From: Lathyrus oleraceus
Taxonomy: Eukaryota; Streptophyta; Magnoliopsida; Fabales; Fabaceae
Assembly: GCF_024323335.1 (NCBI RefSeq)
Contig: NC_066583.1
Span: 359,420,377 to 359,484,376 of the forward strand
DNA: 64,000 nucleotides
Direction: 5' to 3'
Shown here in pieces: positions 12,255 through 22,129 of the stretch (position 1 is the first letter of the stretch; the number at the start of each line of letters is the position of its first letter). The notes below the pieces were generated by a model. The model searched no databases and was not told the origin of the DNA. It worked only from the letters and a program-made list of their open reading frames with translations. Made by a program: the position numbers and the translations under genes.

Positions 12255-12674
12255 ATGGATCACATAGAGCAAGAGAATAGAGAGCTGAAGGAGGAAGTGG
12301 CCAGATTGACTGCCCTGATGGAGTCTTTCATGGCCGCCCAAAGCCAGTCATCTCCAACACCTTCAACTCCTCCCTAGAGGACAGTCATCTCTGAGATTGC
12401 CTCTTCAACAGTGCCTGCTGCTAGTGCCCATTTTGCGCCAACTGCTATGCCAACCGAGTTTCCCTGGGGAATACCCGCAAACTTTGTTCCTGAAGGTCTC
12501 GCCCCAACGCTTGCCTCTCTACCGGCATCTAGCCCGGTCCTTGCCGTTCCACCTCCGGTCGTGCATACTATGCCAAGAGTAGACGATACCATCTACCACT
12601 CTGAGCCGTCTGAGGGCCCAGACGTGTATGAAAATATGGATGCAATGAATGATCAGTTTCTTGAGCTCCACAAG
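12255..12674 (+). pseudogene. Ogre gag, N-terminal part (interrupted)
   Basis: The ATG at 12255 opens a product starting MDHIEQENRELKEEV, a leucine- and charge-patterned helix that is the usual start of Tat/Ogre Gag, followed by a Pro/Ala/Ser-rich linker. A TAG at 12375-12377 breaks the frame, in a context suggesting a former glutamine codon. The reading frame stops at 12674, where the nested Tat element inserted; it continues at 22130. Gag is the structural protein that packages element RNA. This part holds no nucleic-acid-binding motif; that lies in the distal piece. Confidence 0.8.
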
Positions 12675-14670
12675 TGTCATACGGTGAACTGACTTGGGGT
12701 ATTTTGCTTTTTATCGCAATGTCGCGGATAGCAAGAGTCGCCACCGACTTTTCTTTTATCCAATAAGGAAAGGTGGAAAAGAACAGGAAAGACCTCAATA
12801 GATTTTGGGTTCGGGAGGTACATTATACAAAGGGAAGGTGTTAGCACCCTTTGTATCCATGGTTATCCATGGGCTCTTAATTGCTGGATCACTTATATTT
12901 TTGTCTGAAAAGTGTTCGTGAATTGTTTAAAAAAAATGTTTCGAAAAGAGAGTTTAACTTTGTAATGATTCTCGTATGAATGTATACAAAGTATTTATCT
13001 CGTTTGATTTTGAAAACGGTTTAGAAAAATGTAACTTGGTAATGATTCTAGTATGAATGTATACCAAGTGGTGATTTTCTAGGATTTGCAAAGTGTGAGG
13101 GGTGGGAAATGTTTTAGGTTATGATCCAGCAATTGAGAGTTATACCTTCCTAAGGTCGTTATGAACGTTTCCTATCCTTATGAGGGTAAAACTGTCCTTA
13201 CTATTGAGAAGTAAGTAATTTTACCCTTTGGATGTTTAAGGGTCATCGTAGGGTCATCGATAGGTCATTGAAGGCAACAGTTGTAAGGATACCTTAGCAT
13301 TCGAAGGGACGATCATCATTTAACCGTAGGCTACACCGAAGGGTCATCGAGGGACGAAATCATATATTCGAAGGCAACATCCGAGGGACTATGATTTATT
13401 TTATGATGATTTAATCGAAGGGCCATTGCTAAGTGTATCCCCACATTCGCGGGACATGACCATAACTGTAATCGTAGGGTAACAAAGAGAGGTCCAAGAT
13501 CACTTATTTAAAGGCAAAGTTTTACAATTAATTAGATAGCCGTAGTCAATTAGATAATTAAGGAGAATTTCCACATTAAAATCGATTAAATAATTAGGAT
13601 GAATCTCCACATTAAAATCAGCTAAATAATGAGGTAATTTAAGATGAAACTCCATGAGGGTATCCCACAAATAAGGTGGAATACCTAGCAAGCTACTTGT
13701 TCCTGGGAATATGTGGACCTTTACAACATTCAACACACATGTCAAAATACCAAATCAAGGTGTAATCGAAGATTACACCGCAAAAGAAACACAGCAGTAT
13801 GAATGTCAGGAAAAATAACGCATGATTAACATAGAACAGATCAGATAAGCATAGGACATAACAACCAAAATATTAGTGACTGTCCCGTTCGCCTCTGCCT
13901 CGCCTAGCGAAGGCTTAGCGAATGTTCGCTACATGCTCGCTTAGCGATGTGCTAGCGAGCGACTGCGGGTTTTGAATTTCAGAACAGTACAACCTCAACC
14001 TGCTGCATGGCTTATGGCATTCAATTACAGAAATAGCATGGTCAAATATTCAGGGTACAGGCATACTCAAGCTCATAGGCAAAATCTGATTACATATCCA
14101 AAAATTCAATCATGATGCATTATGTATTTAGAGATTACAGATTGGAAGCATAAAACAGTAGTGATGCGCAAACCTGTTTGCAATTGAATTGCAACGTTGA
14201 ATTGGCAGATCACTTTCGGTATCGGATTGAGTTGGGCGGCGGTAGCTTCGGAGCGGATGAGCGGCCTTCAGGGTTTCTTTACTCGGAATCCTTCAAGTTG
14301 ATCTCCAGGGTTTCTATGCCAGGGTTTCCGTCCGTCTTCCTCTGTTTTTCGTCCTCTTTCGTCCTCTTTCGTCCTCTCTTTTTCTGACTGGAGTTGTGGT
14401 ATTTATAATGCCTTTTTTTCATGACCTAATGGGCTCAGAGTGCAGCCCAGAATTTTCTGTTATCTGTCAGCTTCGCTAGGCGAGCGTGTAGCGAACGTTC
14501 GCTAGGCGAAGGATTTGCTCGCCTAGCGAGCAGGCCAGTTTGGGCCATTTTCTGGATTGGGCCACTCGTGAGCTGGGTTTTTGTTCCTTTAAGATAAGTG
14601 TCATAAAAATGAGTCAGAGTGCCCTAAAAAATGTCTTGAAATATTAATGGGCAAATTTTGGGGTATGACA
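12675..14670 (-). repeat. 3' LTR of nested Tat element (1996 bp)
   Basis: Same length as 20134-22129. I compared the two line by line and found 14 substitutions and no gaps. Five are spread over the first 1845 positions and nine fall between about 14520 and 14635. GC-rich palindromic clusters built on GCTAGGCGA / TCGCCTAGC lie at 13885-13970 and 14470-14540. Confidence 0.95.
14400..14407 (-). promoter_or_regulatory. TATA box of nested 3' LTR
   Basis: TATAAATA on the minus strand, about 265 bp from the LTR start. The same motif is at 21859-21866 in the other LTR. The GC-rich palindrome cluster lies 60-140 bp upstream of it. Confidence 0.6.
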
Positions 14671-14684
14671 GTTGCCCCTGTTTA
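14671..14684 (-). other. Polypurine tract of nested Tat element
   Basis: On the minus strand AAACAGGGGCAAC directly abuts the LTR start TGTCAT. This is the plus-strand priming site of the element. Confidence 0.85.
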
Positions 14685-14899
14685 ATATTCTTGAACCGAG
14701 AGAGTTAGAATGGTATGTACGCCATTCGTGGTACGCCATTCGTGGTCTGAAGGTGGAAGAATATTAAACACTAGAATGCCCCAAAAATTTGCACTTGCCA
14801 ACCAGAAGTTATTCCTAATGGAGATGGGCTTAAAGATGCCATCCGGGAAGTTTGATGATGAGAGCTTCAGATTGTGTCGTACGTTAGACGATATCTGAA

Positions 14900-15900
14900 A
14901 ACATGGGTGTCATACCGGGTCGTATGTTAGACTGTATAGTAAGTCATCCATCCGGCTGTCGACTTCGCCGGGGAGTCAGAATGTATCATACACTGCTGGG
15001 GATAAGGGATCAGAATGGATCATACACTAGATCGTATCTGAATAGCAGAGTGAACCGTCCCTTAGGCTGTATCTGGGGAGGAAAAGGTCAGAATGGATCG
15101 TACGCTAGATCGTGTCTGAGTAGCAGAATGAGTTGTCCATTAGGCGGGTGACTTTATTGAGGATGACATATCAGAATGGATCATACGCTAGATCGTATCC
15201 GAGTTGCAGAATGAGCCGTATGCCAGACCGTATCTGACGAAGGTAGCATCAGAATGGATCGTACGCTAGATCGTATCTGAGTTGAAGATCCAAACGGGTC
15301 TTATGCTAGACCGTATTGGAATTGCAGGATGAGCCGTCCGTTAGGCTGTGTCTGATGATGAAAGGGGGTAGTCGTATGCTAGACTACACTTCAGAAATGT
15401 ACCGTACGCTAGGTAGCATCTAAGGGGATGAGCATCCAAATGGGTCGTATGCTAGACCGTCTCTGAGTAGAATGAGCCGTCCGTTAGGCTGAATCTGATG
15501 ACGAAAAGGGGTATTCGTACGCTAGACTATACTTCAGAAATGTACCGTACGTTAGGTAGCAGCAGAATATCCGAATGGGTCGTACGCTAGACCGTCTGTT
15601 AGGTAGCAGCAGAATATCCGAATGGGTCGTACGCTAGACCGTCTCTGAGCAGAAGAATGAGTCGTCCGTTAGGCTGAATCTGATGACGAAAAGGGGTAGT
15701 CTTATGCTAGACTACACTTCAGAGATGTACCATACGCTAGGTAGCATCTGAGGACTTGAAGGTCTAACTGGGTCGTACATTAGACTGTATTGGAGTTGTT
15801 GAAGGTCAGAATGGACCGTACGTTAGATCGCATCTGAGTTGAAAGAGTCATATGTTGAGCTGAATCAGAATGAGCCGTACGCTAGGCTATATCTGATAGT
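14900..15900 (-). repeat. 3' tandem repeat array of nested element
   Basis: Roughly 1 kb of diverged short units built on CAGAATG, GG-TCGTACGCTAGA and CGTATCTGAGT (plus strand). Unit lengths vary from about 35 to 70 bp. Variants such as GCCGTCCGTTAGGCTG alternate with TCGTACGCTAGACCGT. Tandem arrays between integrase and 3' LTR are typical of Tat/Ogre elements and have been linked to satellite origin. Confidence 0.85.
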
Positions 15901-16959
15901 ATTTGTATATGTTGTATTTGCAATAAATGTCTGGGATGGGCTTATAGATGCCATCGTTGGGAGGACATCCGAGTGCTTGTAGAATGAATGTCCATATGGA
16001 TTGTATCTGAGATGTAGTTGAACCCTGAATGTAATTGATACAAATGTCCGTCTGAATGGACCTTTGTTTTGACTGTATCAGGAGGGTAATTAACCTGAAA
16101 AATAAAGTTAGCTTTATGCCATGTCATGATGCATGAGATGTTTTATGCTTATGAAAATAAATGCGAACAATGTATGCATGCGTATGCTGTGAAATGATGT
16201 AATGAACGAATAATGCGTCTGAAAAGTTCTTCCAAGGGACTCTACTGGGGAAATAAATCTCAGTCTTCTGGTCGGAGATATTTGTATTGATGACCCTTTC
16301 TCAGCTGGGGGTATTTGATTTCTGTCTGATGGTAGAAATGTTCAATAGAAGTCTGGCTGGGGATAGAAGAGATGACTAGTCCGTCTGGTGATGCCGACCT
16401 CTTCTGGGAAATAGCCAGTTTTTGTTGGGGAAAGGATTTGTAACCGGACTTGTTGGAAAACATGGTTAGACCTTGCCCTCGACCCTAAAGTTTTTCAGTA
16501 ACCGTTATTGCTATTTCATGCATGTTTTTTTTCGGTAAACATCAATCATAGTCAAATGCATACATCAATTCAAGTTAAATCAATGGACGTTTATGCAAAC
16601 AAAACAGAGAAAGTAAAACAAAAGCATTTTATTTTTTTTTCTTGGAAACAAAATTGTATTGATTTTGAAAGAGGGCCTATAAACAGGCAATTTGTATACA
16701 AGGAGACAGAAATCCTAGTAAGAGGAAATTGTCAAGAAAACAAAGAGACAGCTATGCAGAAAAAGTCCCATTGATTTAATTCTACTACTGTCATTATGCC
16801 TTCAAGCCTCTCATCTCCTGTTGTCGGATAAAAGTGATTGGCTTGTTCAGTCCCTTTGATTTGGGTGAAGCTGACCGAGAACGGGACATAGTCATACGCT
16901 TTAATCCCTAATTTTTGCCTGGACCGCCTTTTCAGGTTTTCAGTCCACCAGGATACCCT
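15901..16959 (-). other. 3' untranslated region of nested element
   Basis: No coding signature. Near 16915-17000 the minus strand holds two copies of a motif with AACCTGAAAAGGCGG. It corresponds to the AACCCGAAAAGACGG repeats just after integrase in the outer element (35960-36050), so 3' UTR architecture is shared. Confidence 0.6.
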
Positions 16960-18043
16960 TTTTTGCCCAAGCCGCCTTTTCAGGTTTTCGACTTGCCGGG
17001 TGTACATGCATAGTATTTTTTTAACTATGTCCGTGTTCACGGGATGCGGGGATTCTTTGTCATCCATTGTAGCAAGTATCATGGCTCCACCAGAGAATAC
17101 CTTCTTAACTACAAATGGCCTTTCGTATGTGGGAGTCCATTTGCCTCTAGAATCACCTTGTGGTAGAATGATACGCTTTATTACCAAGTCGCCACTTCGG
17201 AATTATGGTGTTTTATTCTGAACTGCGTGCAGAGTTCAGTAATCATCTTGTTGTTCAAATTAGCACCATTATCAGTGATAGCTCTTTCAGGAGACATCAG
17301 GTTCCTCAAATAGATATTTGGTAGAATCCATCTTAGAAGTCAATAAAGTGGTATGATTCAACATATACTGTCTTAGTCGGCGAGCAGCCTAAGCCAAAGC
17401 ACAACAAGCTTTCTCGAACCGTGAGTATCTTGTTTCACAGTCGGTACCTTTTGCTAAGGCAGTGTATGACATGCTCTTTTCGACCAGACTCGTCATGTTG
17501 CCCCAGCACACCCTATTGAATTTTCTAACACGGTCAAATACATGGTTAGAGGTCTTCCTTCAACTGGTAGCATCAGAATTGGAGGTTCTTGGAGATATTT
17601 CTTGATTTTGTCGTTCATCATTCCATACCATCTCTTGATTTTTCTTTTTGGTAATTTGAGGATGGGTTTGCAGGTAGCAGTCAAATGTGGAATGAATCGG
17701 GCAATGTAATTCAAGTGTCCCAAGAAACCTCTGACTTCTTTCTTGTCTATTTCAGTACCCAGATTTACAATTTCAATTGATTCCTCATGCGGCTGTATGG
17801 TCTTCTCTTCTTGCAGTAGTCTGGCAAGTTCTCAGGTACTTCACAATCTTCCCCACTTCCATCCTCGGCTTGGTAGATCGGATTTTCAAAGTCATAATGA
17901 ACAGTAGCAGAGTTATTACCAACAGGATCCAGAGTGGATATGGATCGGCAAAGGGTTACGTGAGTGTGTGCAAGAAGACATAGCTTATTTGAAAGATGAC
18001 AGGAAAGATAAAGAGCGCAATATTTGAATGCAAAAAGGTCCAT
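16960..18043 (-). pseudogene. Tat pol remnants: pre-RT, RT end, RNase H, integrase patches
   Basis: Read right to left on the minus strand, short recognisable pol pieces are joined out of proportion. There is a pre-RT segment with NPIYQAEDGSG (17765-18043) and the end of RT with GHLNYIARFIP (17493-17730). An RNase H piece follows (about 17290-17480), then an integrase core patch with ITDNGANLNN (about 17200-17290). Last is the integrase C-terminal piece with GKWTPTYERPF (17000-17187). Most of RT including the YVDD site, the second RNase H, the zinc-binding end of integrase and most of its core are missing. At least three deletions plus frame changes are needed. No enzyme could be made. Confidence 0.82.
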
Positions 18044-18154
18044 TGATTCATTGAATGTGAATATGCTTATGAAAATGACAAAACCCTTGAAAAATTAGCT
18101 ATTGTGCCCCGGGCATAGACACAATGCTTTAAAATGCTAAAATAGCAATAACAA

Positions 18155-19264
18155 TTACTCCTGACTAAAGGAAATCGGGATAGTGTCTTCAGCTTTCCAA
18201 TTATTGAGTCCGTCACCAATTGTTGGGAAAATCCAGCCATCCAAGTCATAATCGTTATCAGTATCTTCCACAGCACTGACAGTCTCGTCATGATTAGGCA
18301 GAGGGGCAGTAATGTCATTAGGAGTCTCCGGAGGATCAAAGGTAGTCGCCTGTATCTTTCCACTTCGAATGCCACTTTCAACATGTTCACCTGTTAATAT
18401 AAGTTCAGTGAAACCCAATGAGGAACTCCTCAACAGATGGCTGTAGAATGGGCCATTCAGTGTGCTCATGAACATGTCCACTAATTCTCGATCAGTCATA
18501 GGGGGTTTGACTCTGCCAGCCAAATCTCTCCATTTTTGAGCATATTCTTTGAAGCTTTCTTTAGATCCCATAGTCATATTCTGCAACTGTAGCCGAGTAG
18601 GTGCTAGTTCAGAGTTATACTAGTAGTGCTTGTAGAAAGCTGTTGCTAAATCAGTCCAGGTGCGGATGTTAGAGCTCTCGAGCTGATAGTACCATTCCAA
18701 CTGTGTGCCAGTCAGACTTTCTTGGAAGAAATGGATCCATAGCTTCTTATTAGTGGTATGCGGCTGAATCTTTCTCACATAAGCTCTCAGATGCATCTGA
18801 GGACAAGACGTACCATCGTACTTAGTGAAAGTGGGGATTTTGAATTTGCGAGGAATGGTCACATCGGAGACCAGACCCAAACTTTCGAAATCCAGACCGG
18901 GCGCCTTCTGACCCTCCATAGCTAGCATACGTTCTTCCAGCAACTTGTACTTATCATCTCTTGGAGAGTACTGTTCATTTTCATAATCTTCATCGTCATC
19001 CTCAGGGTTGGAGAAATCAGCATTCTCTTCCTCTGAATCATTCTCCGCCCCCTCTTCTGGACCATTCGGGATTCCAAACTTGACTCCTGCGGCCTGTCCT
19101 TTACGCCTTCTTCCCAGGTTAATATAACTCACAGGTTTCTTATCTTTCTTCTTTTCGAGCAAGAGAGCCTTCAGTTCCTCCTGCCCCCTGGATAAGTTCA
19201 AGATCATCTTCTGGAGTTGAGCATTCTGAGCCTGGAGATTTTTGACAACTTGTTCGAGGTCCAT
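18155..19264 (-). pseudogene. Tat gag fused to the tail of the gag-protease ORF
   Basis: The ATG at 19264 opens a product starting MDLEQVVKNLQAQNAQLQ, a coiled-coil start like other Tat Gags. An acidic linker (residues about 70-100) and the capsid-like gag region (about 125-300) follow, with conserved patches WYYQLESSNIRTW and SFKEYAQKWRDLA. One in-frame TAG lies near 18618. From about residue 315 the product switches to a tail with GDGLNNWKAED. That tail matches the end of the gag-protease ORF in the outer element (CNNWVAVDVP near 25000). So the zinc knuckle and protease were deleted and gag was joined to the end of that ORF. Confidence 0.83.
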
Positions 19265-20110
19265 TTTTCTGTTTGGAGGAAAACCGTGAGAACATTGATC
19301 CCTTTAGAGTACCTGTTATGCAATGTTATGTTATGCTATGCAATGTATGAAATGTTTTCAAGGACTTTTGGAATTGAACTTTGCATAAATTACCAAAAAA
19401 ACGAAACTTTTTTTTTTTTTTTTTTTTTACAAAATAGAGCAAAGTTAAATCCCTAAGTCCTCGAAATGGTTAGTACCATGCCATAATGTTATGATGTCAT
19501 GATGTTAAGTAAATAACAAGCACAAACAAGTCACACAACAATCATTCCTAGGTTTTAGGGCTTGCATGAGTTCCATAGGTAAGTACCCTCCCCACTGAAG
19601 TTTGGTTGGTTCAACCTGTCCTAGAATAGTAACCGGGTTCTAGAAGGATCTCAAATCATTGACCTTTCTTTAAGTCCACTTCAGTGCAACACCAAGTGGT
19701 TGACCAAAGCTTCCCTAAAGTCCAATCTCAAAGAGTGTAGTATCGAGTATCAACCAACCCCGGTCGGAACCGAAGCCAGTTATCTCACTACTTTCTAATG
19801 GCTAGGATGAGTCAATTAGGGTTCTAAAGGTCTGGTTAATGCTTTGATGACACCACGCGAATGCCAAATTTTTCCTCAAGTAAACATGAGGAACATCAGG
19901 ACATCCAAAGTGTCACATTGACCGTAGCCATCATTTTAACCATTCCAGTATACGCCGGATAGTCGCGATGATCTATTGCTACTTACCTAAGGTACACTAG
20001 ATCCGGGTGTAGGATCTTTCACTCAAGAATACCCAAGCAATCCCTTAAAAATAAATCAGACAATTTTAAATAAGTGATCTTGTTTTTTTAAGGTAACCTC
20101 TCTTGTAATC
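19265..20110 (-). other. Leader of nested Tat element
   Basis: Noncoding stretch between PBS and gag on the minus strand. It contains a run of 21 A residues (plus strand T, 19408-19428) close upstream of the gag start. There is no ORF1, unlike the outer Ogre-like element. Confidence 0.7.
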
Positions 20111-20112
20111 GT

Positions 20113-20130
20113 CCCCAGCAGAGTCGCCAG
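20113..20130 (-). other. Primer binding site of nested Tat element
   Basis: The minus strand reads TGGCGACTCTGCTGGGGA three bases after the LTR end. It is the same PBS core as in the outer element. Confidence 0.9.
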
Positions 20131-20133
20131 TTC

Positions 20134-22129
20134 TGTCATACGGTGAACTGACTTGGGGTATTTTGCTTTTTATCGCAATGTCGCGGATAGCAAGAGTCGC
20201 CACCGACTTTTCTTTTATCCAATAAGGAAAGGTGGAAAAGAACAGGAAAGACCTCAATAGATTTTGGGTTCGGGAGGTACATTATACAAAGGGAAGGTGT
20301 TAGCACCCTTTGTATCCATGGTTATCCATGGGCTCTTAATTGCTGGATCACTTATATTTTTGTCTGAAAAGTGTTCGTGAATTGTTTAAAAAAAATGTTT
20401 CGAAAAGAGAGTTTAACTTTGTAATGATTCTCGTATGAATGTATACAAAGTATTTATCTCGTTTGATTTTGAAAACGGTTTAGAAAAATGTAACTTGGTA
20501 ATGATTCTAGTATGAATGTATACCAAGTGGTGATTTTCTAGGATTTGCAAAGTGTGAGGGGTGGGAAATGTTTTAGGTTATGATCCAGCAATTGAGAGTT
20601 ATACCTTCCTAAGGTCGTTATGAACGTTTCCTATCCTTATGAGGGTAAAACTGTCCTTACTATTGAGAAGTAAGTAATTTTACCCTTTGGATGTTTAAGG
20701 GTCATCGTAGGGTCATCGATAGGTCATTGAAGGCAACAGTTGTAAGGATACCTTAGCATTCGAAGGGACGATCATCATTTAACCGTAGGCTACACCGAAG
20801 GGTCATCGAGGGACGAAATCATATATTCGAAGGCAACATCCGAGGGACTATGATTTATTTTATGATGATTTAATCGAAGGGCCATTGCTAAGTGTATCCC
20901 CACATTTGCGGGACATGACCATAACTGTAATCGTAGGGTAACAAAGAGAGGTCCAAGATCACTTATTTAAAGGCAAAGTTTTACAATTAATTAGATAGCC
21001 GTAGTCAATTAGATAATTAAGGAGAATTTCCACATTAAAATCGATTAAATAATTAGGATGAATCTCCACATTAAAATCAGCTAAATAATGAGGTAATTTA
21101 AGATGAAACTCCATGAGGGTATCCCACAAATAAGGTGGAATACCTAGCAAGCTACTTGTTCCTGGGAATATGTGGACCTTTACAACATTCAGCACACATG
21201 TCAGAATACCAAATCAAGGTGTAATCGAAGATTACACCGCAAAAGAAACACAGCAGTATGAATGTCAGGCAAAATAACGCATGATTAACATAGAACAGAT
21301 CAGATAAGCATAGGACATAACAACCAAAATATTAGTGACTGTCCCGTTCGCCTCTGCCTCGCCTAGCGAAGGCTTAGCGAATGTTCGCTACATGCTCGCT
21401 TAGCGATGTGCTAGCGAGCGACTGCGGGTTTTGAATTTCAGAACAGTACAACCTCAACCTGCTGCATGGCTTATGGCATTCAATTACAGAAATAGCATGG
21501 TCAAATATTCAGGATACAGGCATACTCAAGCTCATAGGCAAAATCTGATTACATATCCAAAAATTCAATCATGATGCATTATGTATTTAGAGATTACAGA
21601 TTGGAAGCATAAAACAGTAGTGATGCGCAAACCTGTTTGCAATTGAATTGCAACGTTGAATTGGCAGATCACTTTCGGTATCGGATTGAGTTGGGCGGCG
21701 GTAGCTTCGGAGCGGATGAGCGGCCTTCAGGGTTTCTTTACTCGGAATCCTTCAAGTTGATCTCCAGGGTTTCTATGCCAGGGTTTCCGTCCGTCTTCCT
21801 CTGTTTTTCGTCCTCTTTCGTCCTCTTTCGTCCTCTCTTTTTCTGACTGGAGTTGTGGTATTTATAATGCCTTTTTTTCATGACCTAATGGGCTCAGAGT
21901 GCAGCCCAGAATTTTCTGTTATCTGTCAGCTTCGCTAGGCGAGCGTGTAGCGAACGTTCGCTAGGCGAAGGATTTGCTCACCTAGCGAGCAGGCCAGTTT
22001 GAGCCATTTTCTGGATTGGGCCACTCGTGAGCTTGGCCTTTGTTCCTTTAAGATCAGTGTCATAAAAATGAGTCGGAGTGCCCTGAAAAATGACTTGAAA
22101 TATTAATGGGCAAATTTTGGGGTATGACA
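20134..22129 (-). repeat. 5' LTR of nested Tat element (1996 bp)
   Basis: Nearly identical partner of 12675-14670. The minus-strand TATA box is at 21859-21866. The LTR is flanked on the right by the second TSD copy ACAAG (22130-22134), after which the outer gag frame resumes. Confidence 0.95.

Larger units (their letters stand above)
12675..22129 (-). mobile_element. Internally deleted Tat-lineage retrotransposon, nested in gag
   Basis: This 9455-bp element lies in minus orientation between perfect TSDs ACAAG (12670-12674 and 22130-22134). Its LTRs are 1996 bp each, start TGTCATACCCC and end CCGTATGACA on the minus strand. A Tat-type PBS adjoins the right (5') LTR and a polypurine tract adjoins the left (3') LTR. 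The inside holds gag and only patches of pol, with an array of 3' repeats. The LTR copies differ at 14 of 1996 positions, so the insertion is recent. Deletions inside pol must mostly be older than the insertion, so the copy was probably moved by proteins supplied in trans. It lacks ORF1. Confidence 0.93.

Noticed and set aside
12675..22129. Reading the duplicated 2-kb blocks as a segmental duplication
   Set aside because: TSDs, PBS, PPT and TG/CA ends show that they are the two LTRs of one retrotransposon.
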